Origin: Marsupella aquatica
Taxonomy: Eukaryota; Marchantiophyta
Reading direction: 5' to 3'
DNA length: 64,000 nucleotides
NCBI GenBank assembly: GCA_973895155.1
Contig: OZ316899.1
Coordinates: 11,904,001 to 11,968,000, forward strand
The translations under genes and the position numbers were made by a program. Positions 32,141-41,534 of this stretch are shown in pieces. Under the pieces are notes generated by a model that saw only the letters and a program-made list of their open reading frames with translations, was not told where the DNA came from and did no database searches. Within the stretch, counting starts at the first letter, position 1; each line of letters begins with the position of its first letter.

Positions 32141-34741
32141 CTAATGTCTGGTGCGCTTGCCAGAGCCGTCCAAGTGGGAGCGGCCATCCCGCTGCCTACA
32201 GAGTCTGTCGTTGTCCGCCTTGAGGAGCTGGACTTGGTCCAACAGAGATTTGTTTTCTCGCTTCGCCTCGTCCGTCTCCTCAGCTGCCTCTTGGCATGCC
32301 TCTTCCAGTTGCTGGGCGTTGCTTGTCAGCTTGTCCACCACCTGGGTCTGTTTCTTGGCTTTGGCTTGAAGCCGTGCCACTTTGGCCTGTAGGGTGGCAA
32401 TCTCCGCAGTGTCACATTGGGCTCGCTCTTCGGCCTCCTCTAGGTCTTTATGCCAAATGATAGTTTGGTTCTTCAAATTGTCAACCTGAGTCCGGAGCGT
32501 GCAATCTCGGCCTCCTTCCCGGCTTTGGCTTGTTTGGCCAAGGCGGTAAGGGCATGCACATTTGCTAACAACTCATCAACGACTACAACCTTGGGTCGTA
32601 GTTGTAGAAGCTCAGCCTCTTGAGCTGCAACTTCATCCTTTAGGTACACGGATTCAACCTGGTACCGCTCTATCCGCTGAAGGGCCTCCAACTAAGCCTG
32701 ACCTGCTTTTACTGCGGTAACCAACTCTTGATTGAAGAAGTAGGCTACCTTCCAAGCCATGAACTCCCCGGTATCCCGAGCTATCTGTTGGGAGAAATCT
32801 CCCAAAAGCCCATTTAGAAATATACCCGGTACGAAGAGTTCCGGGTGGTCTAGGTTATGCCCGTCTGGAGTTGGGCACGGGCAGACGTTAACTCGCGTGG
32901 GAGCCGGGGTAGTGACATCCAGCCCTGGGGATGTAGTGTTGGAAGGGGCTGGAGTGTCCTCCTCCACCATTGGGCCGTCCTCTGGAATAGCCACTGGTGG
33001 GTCTTTTGGACCTTCGGGCTCGGGCAAGGCCTCCACCACCCCGACTTCTGCACCAAGCCTGGCCTTGTTGATCGCTTCTAAGGTTACGATCACTGCCTCT
33101 TCCGGTACTTCTTCGGCCACGGCTACCGCTACCTATGGAGGTTGGATGGGTGAGGCCTGCGTCGCCGCCGGACTTCGGGCCTCGGGTTGAGGCCGTCTCT
33201 CCAAGGCCGGGAAGATCCACTTAGTTGGGACCAACTTAGTTACGTTGACCCGGGGGAGGGTTCGTCAATCAAACCAAGCGTACCACTTGAGAATGATCTC
33301 GATGTGGCTCGCAAAATATGCCTTCCCGCCAATGTATAGTGACTTCTTTTGCCGCTCCATCTCTTCATGGAACTTCTTAGCAAACTACGAAGCCCACTTC
33401 CTAGGTCGATAGTTCTCAACCTGGATAACTTGGGCAGCGGAGATCTCGCCCCGGGGTTCCATCATGTGGAGGGCGTACCTTTGGAACTCCAGCCGCTCAG
33501 CTATCTCGGTGATGAGGCAGGTCCTCATCACGAACCCGTTGTCCACTGACCCCTTGGAGGGAAAACTCAAAGATTGGTACTTAGCTCCCTTGCCCCCGGG
33601 AGCCCGTGATTTGACTTGGTGATCGCCTTTGGGTAGCCCGAAGATCATCCTGAGCCGTTCCTCTATGAGGGACATATTCCTCCCCCGGAGCCAAGTATGC
33701 TGACGGACGTCGTCATAATTCTTGATGAACTCCGTCATGTCCTCCCCGTAGTATCGGCAGGTGTTCTAGGGGAGAGAGGCGAGGTGCTCCAACCCCTGAG
33801 TCTTCAAGTACACCGCATGTTTGGGGTGGAGGATGTTCTTATGCACGTTTTCCCCCATGCGGTGCATTGTTACCTTGGCCGCAGCTACCGTGGCCATGGG
33901 TAGCCTAGATATAGCTACCGGTTCCTTCCTCTTCCTTCCCCAAGACTGGCTCGGGGAAGGTGACACCTCCCCATCCTCTCGATCGGGTGTAGGTAGTGCC
34001 ACCGCCATTAGTATTGGGGCCAGGGCGGCTACGGTCATCGTGTTGTCCGTTGGAGCCACTACTTTGGTCCGGGCCTGGGGAAGGGGCGATGTAGTGTCGG
34101 CTCCCTGGGTACTTACTCCTCTAGGCTGCCTGAGCAGGGGTAAGGTAGCCTCTTTGTCGTCACTGAGGTCCACAGCGTTGATGACGGATCTCACCTGTAG
34201 GGGCGGGGGTTGGCTAAGTTGAGGCGGAGCCTGAGCCTAAGCTGGTGCTGGTGCGGGCATGGCTAGGCTGGCACCGGTGGTTGATGGTGTGGTTGCCATG
34301 AAATTTTGTAGGTGCCGATAGAGGTTTTCTGATGCAAGTGTAGGCGCCCTTGTAGATTGGGTAGCGTTGGACTCACTGTTGATGATGTCCCAGACTCGAG
34401 CAAGAATGTGGTCAAAGTGGTGCCGCTGTAAGTCGATCGTGCCCGGGATTGAAGACCTCGTCCGGGAGCCAAAGCAATGCCTCCCAGAAGCCGATATATT
34501 TCCCTCCGTCAAAGAAGTACCCTGATATTTCTTCGGGTCGGTAAAGCTCACTCTGGGACGGGTAATCAAAGTTAAGGAGATAGTGATGGCGGCCTGCTAG
34601 GCGGATGGCTCTCTTGTACGCGCGTTCGATCTTGTATTGTCGCGGGTTGGCGTGTTTCAACAAGTCGGCCAAGTGCCCTACGATAGACAAGAACTGCATC
34701 CAAAATCGTATGGCCAAATTGGAAAGGATCGTGTACGACAT
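32141..34741 (-). pseudogene. FCC copy B protein: N-domain, FGLP domain and C-terminal coiled coil
   Basis: Starts with MSYTILSNLAIRFWMQFLSI at 34,741. After a frameshift near 34,440 one frame runs from 34,569 to 32,473 with a few stops (about 34,236, 33,764 and 33,133); a final frameshift leads to 32,476-32,141. The central domain has MSLIEERLRMIFGLPKG and NYRPRKWAS as in copy A. An acidic and Pro-rich linker follows, then coiled coil (EEVAAQEAELLQLRPKV-like, ARLQAKAKKQTQ) ending in DGRSHLDGSGKRTRH. Length is about 860 codons. Copies A and B agree over the whole length, so this is a real repeated gene, not chance. It shows no known catalytic motif. Confidence 0.7.
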
Positions 34742-34835
34742 TCAGAGGAGATGGAAGGCGACTAAGGATAAGCAAGAGAACTAGGGTCGAAGCTGGCGCG
34801 TGGTTTGAAGAACTGGTGCACTGCAAAGGATCGGC

Positions 34836-34850
34836 CCCCTTTTTATACCC
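34836..34850 (-). promoter_or_regulatory. TATA box of FCC copy B
   Basis: Minus strand GGGTATAAAAAGGGG, about 95 bases before the Met at 34,741 and about 360 bases from the element start. It is conserved in copy A. Confidence 0.6.
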
Positions 34851-35206
34851 TGAGAGCTCGTCAATTGCTCGTCGCCTCCTCGTTGCTTATAGGCTGAGAC
34901 TTTCACGCTTGTAGTGTACCGGCCACTCTGCCAATCCGGGTCAGCACGTGTCAGTGGCCGCCTCCCGAAATTTGTTATACGGACCCGAGGGGAAAGAGTG
35001 GAGGGCCCATTACACATTCGCAACCCGGGCGTGCAAAATGGCGACCCGCTGCCAGCCCGAACACAAACGTCCCTTATTGACTAATGATTTCCTACTCATA
35101 ATGGCTACCTAAATATTGTCGTTATGCTAATAATTATGGCCTAAGATACCCCCAACGCGCGTGTTAGACCGAATCACTCATTACCCATTGTACCGGCGGT
35201 GTCACA

Positions 35207-35459
35207 CATCTTCAATTTCCACGTAATCATTGAGGGCAGGAGCATTGGCCTCTATATTTTCCAGGTACTCCAAAAACTGAGACTCCTTGCTTCCTTTTCC
35301 TCCCAAGAACTTCCAACTCTGGTTGAAAGCATGTATCAGCAAATGTGTCGATAGCATAGCTAAACACACCTTTTCTAACTCGCCTGGATCATCCATAGCC
35401 ACCAAGTCTGCATCAAAATCTCCACTGGAAGGGAGATAGCTTGGATGAGCCATAGTCAT
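35207..35459 (-). pseudogene. TNPA-like gene, N-terminal exon (separated from the rest by FCC copy B)
   Basis: Met at 35,459 (MTMAHPSYLPSSGDFDADLV) and an acidic N-terminus to ALNDYVEIED at the insertion point. The other side of the insertion (31,253) continues a charged region leading to the TNPA-like block. The reading frame across the join is off by one, so either an intron existed or decay has set in. Confidence 0.45.
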
Positions 35460-35877
35460 TCACTGTTAAGATAGGAGGTCAAGAGGGGGAGAGAAGAAGT
35501 GTTGAATGTTGAATGTGAGTCACATTCGAGTCACGACCCGATGTTTAGTTAAAGGAAAACAGCTAGCCGCAGCCCAGGACCTTGGAGACCCGCCGTTACC
35601 CTAATTTAACGTTGCCACTTATAACGTTAACTAGGGGTGTAGGGTTTAGGGATGACGTTACCCCTATTATCGTCCTACAAAACAACGTTAACTGATTAAA
35701 TATGTAGTACAAAACTACGTTAATTAAATTCAGCAATTCACCCGCAACCTCAAAGACGACGTTAATTGGTGAAGAACGTCATGTGGCTAAACGCTATTTG
35801 GGTTAACATTGCGGGATACGTTGATGCTTGGGGTTTAATATGTTGTGGGGGCCTTTGTAAAATTTCTCACAGGGGAC
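35460..35877. promoter_or_regulatory. Divergent intergenic region with subterminal-type repeats
   Basis: Lies between the minus-strand TNPA-like gene and the plus-strand His-rich/SET gene. It has at least six AACGTTA / GACGTTA / GACGACGTTAATT motifs (35,610-35,780) like those at the element ends. It could be a bidirectional promoter bound by the TNPA-like protein, or the former end of an inner CACTA element. Confidence 0.45.
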
Positions 35878-36456
35878 ATGGCAACCTATGCATCGGACCA
35901 TGATGGGGGCAGGCATTGTCGGCACAGATACCATCATCATCATAGGGGGACATACAAATCGTCGGATAGGGGAAGGGATGACTTGTCTGACGATGACGAT
36001 GAGCATGGTGGTAGTTCTCACCAACACAGACACCATCATCGGCATAGGGGGAGTTCAGCTTCATCGGGCTATAGGAGCAATGACGAGCGGCGGAGGAGGA
36101 GGGATGACGAGGGAGTGAGGAGGAGGGATGACTCATCCTATGAGGACCATGGTGGGGGTACTTACACCCGACGCAGAGACAACCATCATCATAGGGGGAG
36201 AAACGACCTGTCGGACCGGGAGAGAGATTACTCACCAGACATGTATGATCAATGTAGGCATCACCGATCCAGGCGTCATCAATGTAGACATCGTTCCGAG
36301 GGTAGGATGGGCTGGAGCCCCCATTGTGCGGGTGGATTTGGAGAGGCCATGGCTGCTCTTCAGGGGATTGGGCCAATTCGCAAGATGCCCCTTGCCCTTG
36401 CAGACGATGCAAGGGTGTTGTCTTACATGAGAGGACCACTGTCCTCAGCCATTTAG
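35878..36456 (+). CDS. His/Arg/Asp-rich ORF at the start of the SET-domain gene
   Basis: Met at 35,878 (MATYASDHDGGRHC), just after an AG that could be a splice acceptor. It is extremely rich in His, Arg, Asp and Ser (CRHRYHHHHRG, DERRRRRDDEGVRRRDD), a composition common in nuclear, RNA- or metal-binding low-complexity regions. The frame stops at 36,454, while the next conserved motif is in another frame (36,372 on), so a frameshift or unseen intron lies near 36,300-36,370. I regard it as the N-terminal part of the gene below. Confidence 0.45.
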   Translation: MATYASDHDGGRHCRHRYHHHHRGTYKSSDRGRDDLSDDDDEHGGSSHQHRHHHRHRGSSASSGYRSNDERRRRRDDEGVRRRDDSSYEDHGGGTYTRRRDNHHHRGRNDLSDRERDYSPDMYDQCRHHRSRRHQCRHRSEGRMGWSPHCAGGFGEAMAALQGIGPIRKMPLALADDARVLSYMRGPLSSAI

Positions 36457-37411
36457 GGATCCATGGTCGTTACATCCCCCCGACCCGAGAGGTAATACAA
36501 TTTTATTGGGTATTGCAATTATGATAACATCTCCTTCCTTGAATTATTTTTTGATTGTCATATTCTAAACTTGTTTTGGTGAACATGTGGAACAGATTCC
36601 TGTTGTAGTGCGATCTTTGCCTGTGGACCGCTTGAGAGACATTGCATGTTGTGCGCTCGCACCACTCGTCCATCCATCCGCATTGCCAGCCACATTGAGG
36701 GCAATAGACCGTGTATTTTGTAGGAGGAGAGTGTTTAGGATGCACCCTATTGAGAGGGGAGTAGTGGTGACCACTAGACCCCGATCGATTGACTCTCGTC
36801 CACCTAGGATTGTTCCGCCCCGATGCCCTTTTCTTGATGCATCGGTGTCCCGGGCACCAAGAGAGTTGCGAGGGAGAGCCTTGGACATCTTAAAGGACTC
36901 CTTCCTAGCCCAATTTGGACTCCCTATGGACCTCCCGCTTCAGGAGCCTATTATAGTTTGGGACCACCCATGGGTCATCCTCCCCTCCACATTGGGGACT
37001 CATGTAGGACTTGGAGTATTTGCTCTTGTGGATATCGTGGTCCCTACCGGTTGTGCACCCGGTGATTTGCCTTAGTTGTTTCCATTCTATGGGCCAAAGT
37101 ATTCGGCGGCGAGATGGCGCATCTTGTCCCGATAGTGTCCAACCTTTAGTCGATATGGCATGTCACTAAAGTTGGACCGTAGGTATGCTCAAATTGATGG
37201 TTACCTGCCTCGCACGGGGAACTTGGCGGGTTACATCAACAACACTATTGGTTGTCGGCATTTAGGGTTTAGGCCAAACGTTGAGTGGCACAAGTACTAT
37301 GACCATAGTCACCCTCGTTTGCCTGTAGCATGCACGCATTACATCTTGACACATGCTACCCACACCATTAGAGCAGGGGAAGAAATTCTTGTAGATTATG
37401 ATTGGCATTGA
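36372..37411 (+). pseudogene. Transposase-associated CPC..C motif spliced to a SET domain (captured methyltransferase-like gene)
   Basis: First exon part: DAPCPCRRCKG...VLSHLGIHGRYIPPTRE (to 36,491), matching the C-x-C-x2-C...HL...G pattern of the plant transposase-associated domain found in En/Spm proteins. A 104-nt intron (36,492 GT to 36,595 AG) joins in phase 0 to IPVVVRSLPVDRLRD. The next part has THVGLGVFALVDIV (SET-I start) and later PFYGPKYS. The end is GNLAGYINNTIGC (the NHS/C-like SAM pocket), NVEWHKYY and AGEEILVDYDWH (the SET GEELxxDY end). SET domains methylate lysines, usually in histones. Two in-frame stops (37,073 and 37,134) break this copy. Confidence 0.62.
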
Positions 37412-37580
37412 TGTTTACATGTGTACATGACATATTCATTATGGGGTGACCCTTGCATTTTTCATTATTGATGTTTCATTGTAAGCTTTATCACGGAAAC
37501 CCTTTCTCTAATTGTGATATGTCATTGCATATTGAGAACTCTAGGATGGTGTACATATTACTCCCACACCTCACCCATCA

Positions 37581-37994
37581 ATGGTGACTACATCAGCCTG
37601 TGCCTTTCACGTACGTGCCACCTTAAATTTCTCAGACGAGGAGGATGCTGAGGGTCATCCCCTTGACCATGATGAGATGGACAATCAGAATGAGGAGTAC
37701 CATGATGCATATGATGGAGAGTTGGATGATGATGGAGAGTTGGATGATGATGTTGACGATGAGGGAGACGAGGGAGATGACCCTATCCTTGAAGAAGATG
37801 CCTTTTCCCACCTTGTTGACGTTCACTTTGGACCTCATGCACCTGACGCCGAGCACCCTATCATGGAAGTGGCCTGGATCAAGAAGATTGGGATCACTTG
37901 GAAACTGAAGCCAAAATACCACTATTTGAGGGATCTCCATCCTCATGGTAAGGTTGTCCTTAAAGTATCACAACTCTGGAATTTCATCCATTGA
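37581..37994 (+). CDS. Asp/Glu-rich ORF downstream of SET domain
   Basis: 137 codons from Met 37,581, with an acidic block of ELDDD repeats (37,640-37,790), then HLVDVHFGPHAPDAEHPIMEV and YHYLRDLHPHG. A strong donor GTAAG lies at about 37,949 and an AG acceptor at about 38,087, so the frame may continue by splicing. Not recognised. It may be a later exon of the SET gene or a second CACTA protein. Confidence 0.35.
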   Translation: MVTTSACAFHVRATLNFSDEEDAEGHPLDHDEMDNQNEEYHDAYDGELDDDGELDDDVDDEGDEGDDPILEEDAFSHLVDVHFGPHAPDAEHPIMEVAWIKKIGITWKLKPKYHYLRDLHPHGKVVLKVSQLWNFIH

Positions 37995-38465
37995 ATATTG
38001 GGCAGTCTAAGTTGTAGTGCCAGGCATGCCATCTAGCTACCCAGACTAATTGCAAAAAGTCTGGTTTTTGTGGTTTTGCAAATACAGGTTGGGTGCAACT
38101 TTGTTGATGTTGAATTTGCAAGGAGTTTTCAATGGTTTGGATGGCCATACAGATGCACTCTTCCAATTGTTCCACACCAAACTCTTGCCCCAACCAAACA
38201 CTCTCCCTAGATGTGTGAGGGAGGCTAAGTAAGAAGTTGTTAGCCTCAATTGGATTAAACTATATCCGCGCGACGTTAATGACAGTGGTGACATTAATTG
38301 GCACATGCATTCAAAGTGAAAAACATGAGGGAGTCTTTATTCAGATTAAGTATGATACAGAGATACAAAGGTCCTAGAAAGCACATTGCATGTCCACCAC
38401 AAAGCGACTCTAACCTAGCCAAATCACTAAACTCCCTCATCCGCTGACTTCCAGATTGTTGCTAC

Positions 38466-39038
38466 TTAAGGAGTTCCTTCACCAGACCAGTAGTACTCCT
38501 CATCTGCCTTCCTTGTTTTGTACGAATCACGCCTCTGCCTCTGGTTCCATTTCTTCCGGACGACCTCTTCCCCAGCCTTTAGCCTTTCAACCTCAACCTC
38601 AGTTGCACAACTTTCCTTGTAATCATACAAGACAATGTGAAGCTCAGTCGGAGACAACTCACATTTGGGCAATGTAGGTGGATATGCCTCCCCATCATCT
38701 GGGTTGGGTGACTCATCCAACATCTCATCATCACCTGGGTGCAGCAAGAAGTCTCCTGGATCCAACTGTTTGTTGGCTAGAATTGAGCACTCTACCCAAT
38801 GGATAAAAATGAAATGAACTGTCTCTGCAAAGTGCTTGATCAATCCATGGTAGTCACTGAAGTGCTCAACAACTTCTTTCCACGTATAGGCTAGCAAGTA
38901 GTCTGAATCTGAGGTACACAACTTCTCGATAATGCCTCCCCGACAAAAGAACTCGCAAAAGTACCCACGGACAGTCTTGTCCTCTTCACCAAGTGGAAGG
39001 AAGCAACAATGCACATCCTTGAAGAACTTGTGCACCAT
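38466..39038 (-). CDS. Unknown 190-residue acidic protein in the right part of the CACTA-like element
   Basis: Open from Met 39,038 (MVHKFFKDVHCCFLPLGEED) with no stops. It has Cys/His/aromatic-rich first half, an acidic middle (PGDDEMLDESPNPDDGEAYP) and a charged helical C-terminus (VEVERLKAGEEVVRKKWNQR). Composition is coding-like. I do not recognise the family. Its position next to the right subterminal repeats suggests an element-encoded protein. Confidence 0.4.
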   Translation of the reverse strand: MVHKFFKDVHCCFLPLGEEDKTVRGYFCEFFCRGGIIEKLCTSDSDYLLAYTWKEVVEHFSDYHGLIKHFAETVHFIFIHWVECSILANKQLDPGDFLLHPGDDEMLDESPNPDDGEAYPPTLPKCELSPTELHIVLYDYKESCATEVEVERLKAGEEVVRKKWNQRQRRDSYKTRKADEEYYWSGEGTP

Positions 39039-39257
39039 GATTGAACACTAAGTCTATCCCACACTGCAATTTCTCTATACTCAGGAAGAGTGCATTCTCC
39101 AAAAATCACAAATGCAAGCCTACTTTGGTCTCAGCAGTCTTAAACCAAAATCCTCCCATAGAAAACCCAAGCTATACTGGAGTCAGCATGGACTATTCCT
39201 CATTCAAGTCGTCCAGACCAATCTACTTGACGTCTAACATGGCTTGGTTCATCTGAA

Positions 39258-39582
39258 ACGTCCTACAGAACAACGTCACGTTGTTTACGACTTCTTCTAC
39301 AACGTAAATATTAACAACGTGACATTCTACACAAATCACATCCTCTCCTACGTCGTTAATAACAAACAACTTTCAAAACAACGTTCATGAAAGCTCATCC
39401 AGCAACGTTAAGTTTAACAGTGTTTCAAACAACATTAACTTGGAGCAATTGGCGCTTAGATTTCTACGACGTCTTAGTTACGTCGGATGTAGTTGTAAAC
39501 ATAGTCATGGTAGTTGTTAATGATGGTAACGACGATTATCAGCAGGTATTGTTAGCATCCGACGCAACAAAATCTAGTAGTG
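39258..39582. repeat. CACTA-like element, right subterminal repeat region and terminus
   Basis: Dense ACAACGTCACGTTG, TACGTCGTTAAT, CAACGTTCATG, CAACGTTAAG, ACGACGTCTTAGTTACGTCGG motifs. It ends CTAGTAGTG at 39,582, followed by TSD TAC. Confidence 0.7.
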
Positions 39583-39925
39583 TACCGAGGCTGAGTACAT
39601 GGCTGCTTGCAAGGCAACCAAGGAGTTGATCTAGCTACAAAGATTGGTGAGTGATTTGGATCTTTCACCTGAAAGACTGGTGCTGTTGTGTGATAGTCAA
39701 AGTGCTTTGCATCTTGCTAAGAACTCTGTGTTCCATGCTAGGACAAAACACATTGATATTTGTTATCACTTCATCCGTGAGGTGATTGAGACAAAGCAGA
39801 TGTTTCTGGAGAAGGTGGCTTCAGAGGAGAATGCGGCAGACATGCTTACCAAAGTTTTACCTACCAATAGCTTTAGTTATTGTGTGGATATAATTAATGT
39901 TAGGGCCAAACCGGAGACTATGTAG
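39583..39925 (+). pseudogene. Copia X RNase H, right fragment
   Basis: Resumes in frame with the left fragment: TEAEYMAACKATKELI, a stop at 39,631 in place of W (TAG for TGG), then LVLLCDSQSALHLAKN (RNase H Asp), RTKHIDICYHFIREVIE and the end ADMLTKVLPTNSF. The C-terminus stops at 39,923. Confidence 0.9.
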
Positions 39926-39992
39926 ATATGTTACTTAGTTATATATTGTATATCACCTGACTCATTGTGTGAACTAGAGTCAAGGTGGAGAT

Positions 39993-40304
39993 TGTTATGA
40001 ATTGACTTGAGTTCCCGACTATAGTTAGTTTGGCCTTACTAGGGTTAATTGACCCTTGGTTAGTTTAGGATAAGATCCACTTATTTAGGCCCACACATCT
40101 TAGTTCCCCTTGGGGGGTATAGGTTGGAGGGAGAGCATTCTCTCCCTCATTCTTCACATGTTCAATCTCATGAGCTATGGATCCTTCAGGAGTTTCTCCA
40201 TGATCGTGGTGTCTTGTTGGTGCAGTGTGAGATTGAGCGCTCTCATGTTCCGCATTGCTGTCTAGTCTGGAGCTGGCGGTTTTGCTACACAATTGCTACT
40301 CATA
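39993..40304 (+). repeat. Copia X 3' LTR (start clear, end approximate)
   Basis: Begins TGTTATGAATTG right after the PPT CAAGGTGGAGAT (39,981-39,992), the classic plant copia arrangement. The end is not defined because the second LTR is not in the window and another repeat begins near 40,305. Confidence 0.6.
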
Positions 40305-40620
40305 AGACAACATGCACATGTGCAACATCCAACAAACACACAAGTAGTTCATACAAGAGATACATGGTTTATCTCTCTAGAGTTTACATTCATGGAACCC
40401 CGCATGGAACACATGAGAGCTTACAAAACTCTAAGTCCATTGACCATATTGAGTTTTCATATATAATTAAGCGGCTCCATAACAATGAGCCTAACTTAAC
40501 CTGCTAGTGAATGTGGTAGTAATACATCTATCCTCACTTAACCAAGCACTTGACTACGGTTAGACTAACATCGGTGACATAGTAACTCTAGACCTTAGAG
40601 TAAATGCCTAACATTGAGGC
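40305..40620 (-). repeat. Dispersed copia LTR-like repeat, copy 1
   Basis: Similar over its length to 41,535-41,880 and 50,985-51,313: shared ACACACAAGTAG, GGTTTATCTC, ACATGAGAGCTTA, TCTAAGTCCAT, GACTACGGTTAGACTAAC and TAGAGTAAATGCC on the plus strand. The 50,985 copy adjoins a minus-strand copia pol, which identifies the repeat as its LTR. Confidence 0.6.
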
Positions 40621-40649
40621 AAGTAGTTAGGAAACATTTGAACGTCAAT

Positions 40650-41520
40650 GGTTGACATTTTTTTTCAAGTTCCTCTTGTCATCATTTCCATTTACTTTCA
40701 AAGAATGGGCAGTCAAGCTAGTAGTAGTACTTTTTTTGGTTTTTTGTTTTTGTTGAACGAAGGGGGGCGCAGGGGCCGTCAATAACACGCAAGGGGGCGA
40801 AGGCCACCCAAGAAGGAAACAAACAGGGCCCAACCCCCGGCAGAACACCAAACCACACACCACCGACTAGTCAGGCCAATTGGTTCTACTAGTCCACCAC
40901 AATATTACCAGCCATCTCCTTGACGTTCATCTCCCAACCTTGTCTCTTTTTCTTGCTATTCCAATACTTCCTATTAGTCTTGTAAGAATTTTGTCAACAT
41001 TTGATGCAGCTAGTCATCACGTACCAAGAACTAATCCCCTTGTTCTGATGTCCAATATTGTTCCTATCCTCCTTGTCATCTCTTTCTGTCTTTCCTTTCT
41101 TTGTTGTCTCTGTTGCATCTGGTAATCTTCAGTCTTTGCCGTCATCCATGGTTAGTGCAATTGGTGTCTCTAAAGTCTTCCATGGTTCAAGAAGTACCTG
41201 GAGTTGGGAATAGCCAATCGCAGCTGCTTCCTTTTCCGCTCTGAGGTACTGACCTCAAGCATCGCTTGAAGGCTTTTCGCGGTTTGTCTAAGCACCACCC
41301 AGCCTGGCATTCTCCCCGGAAATTGAGAGTAAGTCATAGCATTCCTCTCCTTCCATATACTGTAGCACATCTCAGTAACCAAAACCATAATTCTTGGTTT
41401 AAGTGGCCAACGTGGATATCCATCCTCCCTGTCCTCAAGCTCAGGAAATTAATCTCAAGTAAAGATAAATGCCCCCCTGAAATTGAAAACCTAAGCTCTA
41501 GTGCACTTTTTGTTCCACTA
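40650..41520 (-). pseudogene. LINE (non-LTR) fragment, 3' end
   Basis: Minus strand: AMTYSQF preceded by EMCYSIWKERN at 41,388-41,300, the IWKERNA signature that ends the zf-RVT / RNase H region of plant L1-type LINEs. It is followed by a low-homology tail and A-rich runs at about 40,755-40,729 and 40,664-40,656. 5' truncation near 41,520 is typical of LINE integration. It lies between two copies of the dispersed LTR repeat. Confidence 0.5.
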
Positions 41521-41534
41521 CGGTGATGGCCATG

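Larger units (their letters stand above)
31259..35206 (-). mobile_element. FCC element copy B, 3,948 bp, TG...CA ends, 5-bp TSD, no visible LTRs
   Basis: Minus-strand start TGTGACACCGCC (35,206) and end GACGTGACA (31,259), flanked by CATCT on both sides. It splits the TNPA-like gene. The contents are a leader of about 360 bp, a TATA box, the FCC protein (34,741-32,141) and about 0.88 kb of 3' non-coding sequence with an AATGAATGAAATC stretch like a polyadenylation region (about 31,690). Direct comparison of the first and last 400 bp shows no terminal direct repeat. Confidence 0.72.
24325..39582. mobile_element. CACTA-like (En/Spm) DNA transposon, about 15.3 kb, TSD TAC
   Basis: The two copia X RNase H halves are separated exactly by TAC | CACAACTAC ... 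CTAGTAGTG | TAC. A 3-bp duplication and an end reading CACTACTAG on the reverse strand match the CACTA superfamily; the left end reads CACAACTAC and is imperfect. Both ends carry clustered subterminal motifs of the ACGTCGTTA / AACGTTA type (24,380-24,620 and 39,258-39,500), as expected for TNPA binding sites. It contains a TNPA-like gene, a gene with a transposase-associated CPC..C motif plus SET domain, an FCC-like gene and FCC copy B. I found no TNP2-type catalytic transposase, so the copy is probably non-autonomous. Confidence 0.72.

Noticed and set aside
31259-35206. FCC copy B as an ordinary LTR retrotransposon
   Set aside because: No direct terminal repeats were found by comparing the first and last 400 bp, and there is no pol. 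Left open as an unusual class.
37632-37946. Minus-strand and alternative-frame ORFs across the acidic Asp/Glu stretch
   Set aside because: The GATGAT repeats give open frames in several registers. Only the acidic frame looks protein-like.
40880-41125. Plus-strand 81-residue hydrophobic ORF
   Set aside because: It lies antisense to the LINE fragment and has no recognisable domain.
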